From Novosphingobium sp. (GTDB lineage Bacteria; Pseudomonadota; Alphaproteobacteria; Sphingomonadales; Sphingomonadaceae): DNA of 5,728 nt. Positions 1 to 5,667 of this stretch are shown here, one piece after another. How positions within the stretch are numbered: position 1 is the stretch's first letter; the number at the start of each line of letters is the position of its first letter. The stretch is taken from the NCBI GenBank assembly GCA_020853995.1, contig JADYXV010000363.1, positions 1 through 5,728 on the forward strand, given 5' to 3'. A model generated the notes under the pieces. That model ran no database searches, was not told where the DNA came from, and worked only from the letters and a program-made list of their open reading frames with translations. Both the position numbers and the translations under genes were made by a program.

Positions 1-38
1 CCCCCTCTCCCAACCCTCTCCCCTCAAGGGGAGAGGGC
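1..38. repeat. GC-rich perfect palindrome with an extra half copy, downstream of serC
   Basis: Bases 14-23 (CCCTCTCCCC) and 28-37 (GGGGAGAGGG) form a perfect 10-bp stem around the 4-base loop TCAA. The nine bases CCCTCTCCC occur at 3-11 and again at 14-22, so a second copy of the left arm lies directly beside the hairpin. It starts 9 bases beyond the serC stop on the serC transcript. No U-run follows the stem in either direction, so it is not a textbook intrinsic terminator. It fits better as an interspersed REP-like palindrome or as an RNA-stabilising or attenuating hairpin between serC and whatever follows. The element may continue past the window edge. Confidence 0.7.
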
Positions 39-46
39 TCAAGAAA

Positions 47-1186
47 TCAGGCAGCAGCCAGTTCGGCTTTGACCGAGGCGTAAGCCCAATCAAGCCATGG
101 GCCGAGATCGGCGATGTCTTCTGCGTTTACCGTAGCGCCGCACCAGATGCGCAGGCCTGCAGGGGCATCGCGATAACCGGCGATGTCATAGGCCGCGTCA
201 GCTTTTTCCAGCAGTGCGGCAAACTTCTTGATGAAGTCTGCATCCGCGCCTTCGACCGACAGGCAAACCGATGTTTTCGATCGGGTCGCTTCATCGGAGC
301 ACAAATGCGAGAGCCACGGGCGTTCATCAACGATCTTGCCGAGAGCTGCGGCGTTTGCATCGCTGCGTGCCTGCAAGCCCTTCAGCCCGCCAAGGCCCTT
401 GGCCCATTCGAGCGCGAAGATGGCGTCTTCGACAGCCAGCATTGAAGGGGTGTTGATCGTTTCGCCCTTGAACACGCATTCTGTCAGCTTGCCCTTCGAA
501 ACAAGGCGGAACACTTTGGGCAGAGGCCATGCGGGCGTGTAGCTTTCCAGCCGTTCGACCGCGCGGGGGCCAAGGATGATGACGCCGTGGCCGCCTTCGC
601 CGCCCAGAACCTTCTGCCATGAGAAGGTGGCAACGTCGATCTTCGACCAATCGATGTCATAGGCAAACACGGCCGAAGTGGCATCGGCAAAGGACAGGCC
701 TTCACGATCCGCGGGGATGAAATCAGCGTTGGGGACGCGGACGCCCGAGGTGGTGCCGTTCCAGGTGAACAGCACGTCATTCGACCAATCAATCGCGTTC
801 AGATCAGGGATCTGGCCGTAGTCGGCGCGCAGGATTGTGGGGTCGATCTTGAGTTGCTTGACCGCGTCGGTCACCCAACCTTCGCCAAACGATTCCCAAG
901 CCAGCGTGGTGACGGGGCGAGCGCCCAGCATCGTCCACATCGCCATTTCGAACGCGCCGGTATCCGAACCGGGGACGATGCCGATACGGTGCGTATCAGG
1001 CAGTTCCAGCACTTCGCGCATCAGATCGATGCTGTACTGCAAACGCGTCTTGCCGATCTTGGCACGGTGTGACCGGCCCAGCGATTCGGTGGCGAGTTTT
1101 TCGGGGGAGTAACCCGGCGGCTTTGCGCAAGGTCCGGACGAGAAGAACGGGCGCGCAGGTTTGCGTGCCGGGTAACCAACAGTCAT
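47..1186 (-). CDS. serC: Phosphoserine aminotransferase (alphaproteobacterial type)
   Basis: Encodes a 379-residue cytosolic PLP enzyme that converts 3-phosphohydroxypyruvate plus glutamate to O-phosphoserine and 2-oxoglutarate in serine synthesis. The family also acts in PLP synthesis on the erythronate-4-phosphate branch. It is a class V (fold type I) aminotransferase of the 'Methanosarcina-type' SerC subfamily common in alphaproteobacteria. Visible motifs are the N-terminal FFSSGPCAKPPG (14-25), the cofactor-phosphate segment GSDTGAFEMA (73-82), NGTTSGVR (143-150), the PLP lysine K192 in FSWQKVLGGEGGHG (188-201), GETINTPSM (241-249) and RIWCGATV (346-353). The ATG at 1186 is chosen because AAGGAG lies 7 bases upstream and the SerC homology begins there; the frame stays open further upstream but that part is not SerC-like. 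The protein looks intact and full length. serA usually follows serC in related genomes and would lie outside the window. Family assignment is firm. Confidence 0.95.
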   Translation of the reverse strand: MTVGYPARKPARPFFSSGPCAKPPGYSPEKLATESLGRSHRAKIGKTRLQYSIDLMREVLELPDTHRIGIVPGSDTGAFEMAMWTMLGARPVTTLAWESFGEGWVTDAVKQLKIDPTILRADYGQIPDLNAIDWSNDVLFTWNGTTSGVRVPNADFIPADREGLSFADATSAVFAYDIDWSKIDVATFSWQKVLGGEGGHGVIILGPRAVERLESYTPAWPLPKVFRLVSKGKLTECVFKGETINTPSMLAVEDAIFALEWAKGLGGLKGLQARSDANAAALGKIVDERPWLSHLCSDEATRSKTSVCLSVEGADADFIKKFAALLEKADAAYDIAGYRDAPAGLRIWCGATVNAEDIADLGPWLDWAYASVKAELAAA

Positions 1187-1240
1187 ATAGTCTCTCCTTA
1201 CAGAGAGCACGCGCGGCGTTGGGACCGCGTGGCCCGCCGA
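1187..1240 (-). ncRNA. serC leader RNA (cis-regulatory, Shine-Dalgarno in hairpin)
   Basis: Two hairpins fill the serC 5' leader. Hairpin 1 has an outer stem pairing 1239-1235 (CGGCG) with 1218-1214 (CGCCG), and an inner GGCC/GGUC stem (1234-1231 with 1226-1223) around the loop ACGC. Hairpin 2 pairs 1207-1202 (CUCUCU) with 1197-1192 (GGAGAG) around a GUAA tetraloop of the GNRA type. The strand 1197-1192 is the core of the serC Shine-Dalgarno, which ends 7 bases before the ATG. This agrees with the known alphaproteobacterial serC motif (Rfam RF00517), described as a leader of the serC-serA operon whose last stem overlaps the ribosome-binding site. The pairings are seen directly; assignment to the Rfam family is from memory of that description and not from a covariance search. 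An alternative pairing of 1229-1225 (CGCGG) with 1216-1212 (CCGCG) competes with hairpin 1. The effector is unknown to me. Confidence 0.75.
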
Positions 1241-1242
1241 CC

Positions 1243-1270
1243 CCACTAGAGACGTGGCGTGGTTTGTCAA
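1243..1270 (-). promoter_or_regulatory. Candidate serC promoter
   Basis: A perfect sigma-70-like -35 box, TTGACA, lies at 1270-1265 on the minus strand. With a 16-base spacer the -10 hexamer would be TAGTGG (1248-1243), a poor match, as is often seen in GC-rich alphaproteobacteria. Transcription would start near 1236-1240, at the foot of leader hairpin 1. The box sits in the 124-bp gap between the tlpA-like stop and serC, the expected place. tlpA read-through into serC is also possible because no terminator is seen in the gap. Confidence 0.5.
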
Positions 1271-1310
1271 TCGTGATAGGTAGTGTGCTTTGGTGAGGGT
1301 GGGCGTTCGT

Positions 1311-1913
1311 TTACTTCCCCAAGGTCTCCGCCAGCATTGCCGCCGTGTGGGCGCTCGACCAGTCATGCGCGCCGATCATGCGCCACACTTCCTTGCCTTT
1401 TGCATCATAGAGAACGGTCGTGGGTCGCATGCCCGTCTCGTAGAAGAAGCCGAGGTTGTTGTCGGGATCGAGCCACGGTTCCAGCTTGGCAAACTTCTTG
1501 TCGCCAAAAAACTGCGCGACCTTGTCGTTCCCGCCCATGTCCTGCGAAACGGTGAGCACGCGAAGCTTGCCCACGTTATCCACGCCCAGCTTATCCAGCA
1601 TCGGCATTTCCAGCACGCAAGGCCCGCACCATGTCGCCCAGAGGTTGACGAGGACGGGCGTCCCTTTGAGGTCGCGCAGCTTCAAAACCTTGCCCGAAGG
1701 GTCGGTCACAGCGAAATCGGGCATGTCCTTGCCGCGCGATGCGATGTCCAGCGTGCCGTTGAATTCGCCCTTGGCCGAACTTTCCGCAGAACTTTCCGTC
1801 GCGGTGGCGCTGGTCTGCGGTTGCGAGTCGGGCGCAGCTTGCCTATCGCACCCCGCAGCGGCGAACGCCGGGATCAGCAGCAATATGGGCGAACGGAACG
1901 AGATGAGCGGCAA
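1311..1913 (-). CDS. TlpA-like thioredoxin-fold lipoprotein (thiol-disulfide oxidoreductase)
   Basis: A 200-residue membrane-anchored thioredoxin-fold protein of the TlpA/ResA family, expected to reduce or exchange disulfides on the periplasmic side; the substrate is unknown. Residues 1-22 form a lipoprotein signal: a short N-region with R7, a hydrophobic stretch and a permissive lipobox AAGC ending at C22. A Ser/Ala/Thr-rich linker (about 28-50) precedes the domain, which carries VLVNLWATWCGPC with the active-site pair C96 and C99, and the conserved cis-proline segment GMRPTTVL (P164). The TTG at 1913 is chosen because GGAG (1923-1920) stands 6 bases upstream and it gives a normal signal peptide. 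The next TTG (1883) would leave only 12 residues before Cys, and upstream starts would bury the signal. The start overlaps the divergent argH start by 11 bp. The fold is certain; the precise role (for example cytochrome c maturation) is not. Confidence 0.87.
   Translation of the reverse strand: MPLISFRSPILLLIPAFAAAGCDRQAAPDSQPQTSATATESSAESSAKGEFNGTLDIASRGKDMPDFAVTDPSGKVLKLRDLKGTPVLVNLWATWCGPCVLEMPMLDKLGVDNVGKLRVLTVSQDMGGNDKVAQFFGDKKFAKLEPWLDPDNNLGFFYETGMRPTTVLYDAKGKEVWRMIGAHDWSSAHTAAMLAETLGK
1777..1798. repeat. Short 12-bp-period tandem repeat in the lipoprotein linker
   Basis: GAACTTTCCG occurs at 1777-1786 and again at 1789-1798, a 12-bp period of two copies. On the coding (minus) strand it gives the repeated residues SSAE/SSAK in the linker between the lipidated Cys and the thioredoxin domain. 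Its multiple-of-three period would allow in-frame length change. Confidence 0.6.
1821..1849 (+). promoter_or_regulatory. Candidate argH-operon promoter, inside the tlpA-like gene
   Basis: TTGCGA (1821-1826) and TATCGC (1844-1849) are separated by exactly 17 bases. They match the sigma-70 -35 and -10 consensus at 4 of 6 and 3 of 6 positions. Transcription would begin near 1856, giving a 5' leader of about 46 bases before the argH ATG at 1903. The boxes overlap the codons for the lipobox and linker of the divergent lipoprotein. Spacing and position are good, hexamer quality is modest. Confidence 0.35.
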
Positions 1914-3312
1914 TTCAGGCTCCAACCAGATGTGGGGCGGGCGTTTCGCAAGCGGCCCTTCGGCCATCATGCGCGAGATTAACGCCTCGATTCCCTTCGA
2001 CAAGGCGCTGTGGCGGCAAGATATCGCCGCGTCAAAGGCCCATGTGGACATGCTGGCCGCGCAAGGCATCGTTTCGCACGAGGATGCGGCGCAGATTGCC
2101 GAAGGGCTGGATAGCGTCGCTTCGGAATACGAAACGCACGGAGTCCCCGAAAACTGGGACCTTGAAGACATCCACATGACCACCGAAAGTCGTCTGGCAG
2201 AGCTGATTGGCCCTGTCGCGGGGCGGCTTCACACGGCGCGCAGCCGAAACGATCAGGTGGCGACCGATTTCCGTCTGTGGGTGCGCGATGCGATGGATCA
2301 GGCCGAATTGGGCCTGCAACAGTTGCAGATCGCGTTGGTGACGCGGGCGGGCGAACATGCCGATTCGATCATGCCGGGCTTTACCCACCTGCAAACCGCG
2401 CAGCCGGTGACGCTGGGGCATCACCTGATGGCCTATTACGAGATGGCGGGGCGTGACCGTTCGCGCTTTGCAGATGCGCGGGTGCGGATGAACCGCAGCC
2501 CCTTGGGCGCAGCCGCGCTTGCTGGCACCGGCTTTCCGATTGACCGCGAGCGCACGGCCAAGGCGCTGGGCTTTGATGGCCCCACCGACAACAGCCTCGA
2601 TTCGGTATCAGACCGTGATTTCGCGCTCGATTACCTGATGGCCGCCGCGCAATGCTCTTTGCATCTGTCGCGACTGGCCGAGGAGTTCATCATCTGGGCG
2701 AGCCAGCCGTTCGGATTTGTGACGCTGCCCGATAGCCTTTCGACCGGCAGCAGCATCATGCCGCAAAAGAAGAACCCCGATGCGGCAGAGCTGGTGCGCG
2801 GCCATTCGGGGCGGATCGTGGGTTGCCTGACCGCGCTGATGATCACGATGAAGGGCCTGCCGCTGGCCTATTCGAAAGATATGCAGGACGACAAGCCGCC
2901 GGTGTTCGAAGCGGCATCGCTGCTGGCGCTTTCCATCGCGGCGATGACGGGCATGGTGGCCGAGGCGAAGTTCCGCACCGAACGCATGCGCGCAGCGGCA
3001 GAACTGGGTTATGCCACGGCGACGGACCTTGCCGACTGGCTGGTGCGCCAGGCCAACATTCCGTTCCGCGAAGCGCACCACATCACCGGCAGCGCGGTGA
3101 AACTGGCGGAAAGCCGGGGCGTGGCGCTCGATCAATTGCCGCTGGATGACCTAAAGGCGATTGATGCGCGGATTGATGATCGCGTCTATGCCGCGCTTTC
3201 GGTTGATGCCAGCGTCGCCTCGCGCGCCAGCCATGGCGGAACTGCGCCAAACGAGGTAAGGAAGCGCGTGGCGCAAGCGCGTGTGGCGCTGGGGCTGGAG
3301 GAATCGGCTTGA
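1903..3312 (+). CDS. argH: Argininosuccinate lyase
   Basis: A 469-residue cytosolic enzyme that splits argininosuccinate into arginine and fumarate, the last step of arginine synthesis; it works as a homotetramer in the aspartase/fumarase superfamily. Visible motifs are the N-terminal MWGGRFASGP (10-19), TARSRNDQVATD (111-122), THLQTAQP with the conserved catalytic histidine H162 (161-168), and the family signature GSSIMPQKKNP (282-292), which contains the flexible-loop catalytic serine (S283/S284). Length is normal for the family. The ATG at 1903 gives the short lead-in before WGGRF usual in alphaproteobacteria. The ATGs at 1885 and 1930 are in frame and cannot be excluded, and none has a strong Shine-Dalgarno. 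It leads a four-gene unit: its TGA overlaps the TTG of the next gene by 4 bp. No damage is seen. Confidence 0.95.
   Translation: MSGNSGSNQMWGGRFASGPSAIMREINASIPFDKALWRQDIAASKAHVDMLAAQGIVSHEDAAQIAEGLDSVASEYETHGVPENWDLEDIHMTTESRLAELIGPVAGRLHTARSRNDQVATDFRLWVRDAMDQAELGLQQLQIALVTRAGEHADSIMPGFTHLQTAQPVTLGHHLMAYYEMAGRDRSRFADARVRMNRSPLGAAALAGTGFPIDRERTAKALGFDGPTDNSLDSVSDRDFALDYLMAAAQCSLHLSRLAEEFIIWASQPFGFVTLPDSLSTGSSIMPQKKNPDAAELVRGHSGRIVGCLTALMITMKGLPLAYSKDMQDDKPPVFEAASLLALSIAAMTGMVAEAKFRTERMRAAAELGYATATDLADWLVRQANIPFREAHHITGSAVKLAESRGVALDQLPLDDLKAIDARIDDRVYAALSVDASVASRASHGGTAPNEVRKRVAQARVALGLEESA
1920..1923 (-). promoter_or_regulatory. Shine-Dalgarno fixing the TTG start of the tlpA-like gene
   Basis: GGAG on the minus strand ends 6 bases before the TTG at 1913-1911. 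No ATG in this frame gives a sensible signal peptide, so this site decides the start. On the other strand the same bases lie inside the first codons of argH. Confidence 0.6.
1976..2003 (-). promoter_or_regulatory. Weak candidate promoter for the tlpA-like gene, inside argH
   Basis: On the minus strand TTGTCG (2003-1998) is separated by 16 bases from TAATCT (1981-1976). Each box matches the sigma-70 consensus only partly (4 of 6 and 3 of 6). It lies within argH coding sequence, as any promoter for this gene must unless it is leaderless. Chance matches of this quality are common, so this is only a candidate. Confidence 0.2.
3297..3301 (+). promoter_or_regulatory. Shine-Dalgarno fixing the TTG start of the small lipoprotein
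   Basis: GGAGG lies 7 bases before the TTG at 3309, within the last codons of argH. It is the strongest ribosome-binding site in the plus-strand unit and supports both the TTG start and its translational coupling to argH termination. Confidence 0.7.
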
Positions 3313-3560
3313 ACGTCCGGCGCTCTTTACTGCTGACTGTCCTTGCCGCGCTTGCGCTGGCGGGATGCGGCAATCGTGCCGAGTTGAAGCTTGCGCCCGA
3401 TCAGACTTCGCCACCTATCCCCTATGGCCGGGAGGTTCAGCCCGGGGCGGATGACTTGCTCAAACCCCCCGCGCAGGCAGCCCCTGCGCGCAATGTCGAG
3501 CCGCGCCGCCGCTCGCAGGATCGCGAAGACGATCCTTTCGACCTGCCACCCGAAAACTGA
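3309..3560 (+). CDS. Small lipoprotein, LptM/LppL-like
   Basis: Encodes 83 residues. Residues 1-20 are a classic lipoprotein signal: basic N-region with R4 and R5, hydrophobic core LLLTVLAALA, then the lipobox L17-A-G-C20. The mature part is short, polar, rich in Pro, Arg and Asp, and probably disordered (for example PPIPYGREVQPGADDLL, 35-51). After the lipidated Cys the pattern GCGxxxxLxLxPD resembles the start of the LptM (YifL) family, whose E. coli member assists LptD assembly at the outer membrane. In proteobacteria such a lipoprotein commonly lies just before lysA or dapF (lppL in Pseudomonas), and here it sits between argH and lysA. Its TTG overlaps the argH TGA (TTGA). The lipoprotein call is strong; LptM function is inferred from weak similarity and position. 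Confidence 0.85.
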   Translation: MNVRRSLLLTVLAALALAGCGNRAELKLAPDQTSPPIPYGREVQPGADDLLKPPAQAAPARNVEPRRRSQDREDDPFDLPPEN

Positions 3561-3569
3561 GAATTTCCG

Positions 3570-4829
3570 ATGGACCATTTTGAATTGAACAACGGCGTGC
3601 TGCACGCTGAAGACGTGCCCTTGCCAGCAATTGCGGCGGAAGTCGGCACGCCCGTCTATGTCTATTCGCGCGCGACTTTGACGCGCCATGCACGCGTGTT
3701 CCGCGATGCGTTGGGCATTCTGCCTGCGGTGAAGATCGCCTTTGCGGTGAAATCGAACCCCAACCTGTCGGTGCTCAAAGTGCTGGCGGCAGAAGGCTAT
3801 GGCGCGGACGTTGTTTCGGGCGGCGAAATGGAGCGCGCTCTGGCCGCTGGCATGCTGCCCGATGGCATCGTGTTTTCCGGCGTGGGCAAGACCGAGGCCG
3901 AAATGCGACGCGGGATTGAAGCAGGCATCGGCCAGTTCAACCTTGAGAGCGAGGAAGAAGGGCTTGAGCTTGCTGCCATCGCCACCTCGATGGGCAAGGT
4001 CGCCTCGGCGGCGCTGCGCGTAAATCCTGATGTCGATGCCGGAACGCATGGCAAGATTTCCACCGGCAAGGCGGAAAACAAGTTCGGCGTGCCGTTTGAC
4101 CGCGCTGCTGCGATCTATGCGCGGCTGGCGCAAACGCCGGGGCTGAACATGCGCGGGCTGGCGCTGCACATCGGCAGCCAGTTGTCCTCGCTTGATCCGT
4201 TGGAAGCCGCGTTCACCAAAGTGGGCGGGCTGATGCAGAGCATCCGTGCGAGTGGTTATGCGGTGACGCATATGGACCTCGGCGGCGGCGTGGGCGTGCC
4301 CTATAAGGCGGGCGAAGTGTTCCCGCAGCCTGCCGAATATGCCGCGATGATCGCCAAAGTGACCGCCGATTGGTGCGTTACGCTGATGTTTGAACCGGGC
4401 CGCGTGATCACCGGCAATACCGGTGTACTGCTGACGCAGGTTATCCGCGTGAAGGAAGGCGCGAGTTCGCCTTGGGTCGTGGTCGATGCCGCGATGAATG
4501 ATCTGGTGCGCCCGGCGATGTATGATGCCTGGCATGATTTCGAGGCGGTGGAGCCGAAGGGCGGGACATTCGTCGCCAACATCGTCGGCCCGATTTGCGA
4601 AAGTTCGGACACTTTCGCAATGGCGCGCACCATCGATGCGGTCGAGCGCGGCGATCTGGCGGTGTTTCGCACCGCAGGCGCTTATGGTGCGACGATGGCA
4701 AATACCTACAACTCGCGGCCCTTGGTGCCCGAAGTGATGGTGGATGGGGCCAAGTGGGCTGTGGTGGCAGACCGTATCAATCCCGACACGATCCTTGCGG
4801 CGGAACGCCTGCCGGACTTCCTCAAGTAA
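3570..4829 (+). CDS. lysA: Diaminopimelate decarboxylase
   Basis: A 419-residue PLP enzyme that decarboxylates meso-diaminopimelate to L-lysine, the final step of the DAP pathway, in the cytosol. It has the fold type III layout: an alanine-racemase-like barrel, then a C-terminal beta domain. The PLP lysine is K61 in FAVKSNPN (58-65). Other conserved elements are SGGE (83-86), HIGSQ (200-204), the phosphate-binding GGG at 238-240, EPGR (275-278), the active-site C343 in GPICESSD (340-347), and Y373 in GAYGATMANTYN (370-381). Length and motifs are complete. The ATG at 3570 is 9 bases after the lipoprotein stop with only a weak GAGA upstream (3559-3562), suggesting coupled translation. It shares the unit with argH, so arginine and lysine synthesis would be co-transcribed here. 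Confidence 0.96.
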   Translation: MDHFELNNGVLHAEDVPLPAIAAEVGTPVYVYSRATLTRHARVFRDALGILPAVKIAFAVKSNPNLSVLKVLAAEGYGADVVSGGEMERALAAGMLPDGIVFSGVGKTEAEMRRGIEAGIGQFNLESEEEGLELAAIATSMGKVASAALRVNPDVDAGTHGKISTGKAENKFGVPFDRAAAIYARLAQTPGLNMRGLALHIGSQLSSLDPLEAAFTKVGGLMQSIRASGYAVTHMDLGGGVGVPYKAGEVFPQPAEYAAMIAKVTADWCVTLMFEPGRVITGNTGVLLTQVIRVKEGASSPWVVVDAAMNDLVRPAMYDAWHDFEAVEPKGGTFVANIVGPICESSDTFAMARTIDAVERGDLAVFRTAGAYGATMANTYNSRPLVPEVMVDGAKWAVVADRINPDTILAAERLPDFLK

Positions 4830-4830
4830 A

Positions 4831-5604
4831 ATGCAGTCGCTCCCCCTCTTTCACCGCATCGCGGGCCAGCCGGTCATTCTGCTGGGCGAGGGGGATGCGG
4901 CAGAGGCCAAGCAGCGGCTGATCGAGCGCGCGGGCGGCAAGATCGTGCGCGATATGGCCGAGGGCATCGATGCCGGTGCGCGGCTTGCCTTCATCGCGCA
5001 TGACAACCCCGATATGGCGCAAGGCGATGCGATCCGGCTGCGCTGTGCGGGGCTGCTGGTCAACGTGGTCGACCGGCCCGAACTGTGCGATTTCACCACG
5101 CCTTCGATCCTTGACCGCGATCCGGTGTTGATCGCGGTTGGCACGGGTGGGGCCTCGGCGGGCTTAGCCAAGATCCTGCGGCTGCGGCTGGAGCGGTTGT
5201 TGCCGCAAGGGCTGGGTGCCTTGGCCCGCGCGCTGGAAGAAGCGCGTGAGGGGATGCGCGCGCGCTGGGACAAAGTGGCGGACCGCAGACGCGCGCTGGA
5301 TGCCGCGCTGGATGAGGGTGGAGAGCTAGACCTGTTCCGCGCAGGCAGTGATGCCAAAGTCGGCGCGTGGCTGGCCTCGGGCGAGGAAGGGCAATCAGGC
5401 CGGTTCGAGATTGTGTTGGCCTCGAATGATCCCGAAGACCTGACCTTGCGCACCGCGCGTCTGCTGGGGCAGGCCGATGTTGTGGCGCATGATGCTGGCG
5501 TTGCGCCGGAGATTTTGTCGCGCGCGCGGGCCGATGCGGTGCGGGTGCTAGCGGGGGGTGAGGTGCCTGAGGGCGGGATCGTGGTGGTGTTGCGTAGAGG
5601 GTGA
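4831..5604 (+). CDS. Siroheme synthase, precorrin-2 dehydrogenase/ferrochelatase domain (CysG-N/Met8-like) with a vestigial methyltransferase tail
   Basis: Encodes 257 residues. Residues 3-168 align by eye with the N-terminal half of CysG, which uses NAD to oxidise precorrin-2 to sirohydrochlorin and inserts iron to make siroheme. Visible are the dinucleotide-binding segment VILLGEGDAAEAK (15-27), NVVDRPE with the conserved aspartate D81 (equivalent to CysG D104), PSILDRDP (91-98), and AVGTGGAS (102-109), where T105 replaces the CysG serine that can be phosphorylated (S128). A helical dimerisation segment follows (about 111-168). Residues 192-240 (EIVLASNDPEDLTLRTARLL and ADVVAHD onward) resemble the first part of the uroporphyrinogen-III methyltransferase domain, but its glycine-rich GAGPGD is replaced by ASNDPED and the protein ends soon after. 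The ATG is one base beyond the lysA TAA and has no Shine-Dalgarno, implying translational coupling. Dehydrogenase activity is likely; methyltransferase activity is not. Confidence 0.88.
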   Translation: MQSLPLFHRIAGQPVILLGEGDAAEAKQRLIERAGGKIVRDMAEGIDAGARLAFIAHDNPDMAQGDAIRLRCAGLLVNVVDRPELCDFTTPSILDRDPVLIAVGTGGASAGLAKILRLRLERLLPQGLGALARALEEAREGMRARWDKVADRRRALDAALDEGGELDLFRAGSDAKVGAWLASGEEGQSGRFEIVLASNDPEDLTLRTARLLGQADVVAHDAGVAPEILSRARADAVRVLAGGEVPEGGIVVVLRRG

Positions 5605-5667
5605 ATAGCCCTTTACACTGCGCACTTTCCCCACCCATCGTCGCCTCGGACATCACCCTAACCGTCG

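Noticed and set aside
1187..1310. Intrinsic terminator for the tlpA-like gene in the gap before serC
   Set aside because: On the minus strand the stretch after the stop (1310-1271) has no stable hairpin with a U-run. The hairpins nearer serC belong to its leader.
1187..1366. Upstream extension of the serC frame to an ATG at 1366
   Set aside because: The extra 60 residues overlap the end of the tlpA-like gene, are not SerC-like, and cover the promoter and leader hairpins. The ATG at 1186 has a proper Shine-Dalgarno.
1456..1902. Upstream extension of the argH frame
   Set aside because: The added residues are antisense to the thioredoxin lipoprotein gene and have no argininosuccinate lyase similarity. 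The enzyme homology starts just before WGGRF.
1914..2183. Upstream extension of the tlpA-like frame into argH
   Set aside because: It would place the lipoprotein signal more than 90 residues inside the protein, and the added sequence is the complement of conserved argH codons.
2608..3135. A 175-codon open frame on the minus strand under argH
   Set aside because: It is antisense to conserved ArgH motifs, including the GSSIMPQKKNP signature, is His/Arg-rich, and has no domain or clear ribosome-binding site.
3327..4535. A 402-codon open frame on the minus strand under lysA
   Set aside because: Its composition (many His, Arg, Ala) is typical of a reverse-complement shadow in GC-rich DNA. It lies opposite an intact lysA and has no recognisable domain.
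5093..5656. A 187-codon minus-strand open frame under the siroheme gene
   Set aside because: Pro/Arg/Ser-rich shadow of the plus-strand gene. The plus-strand reading has a clear CysG-N match.
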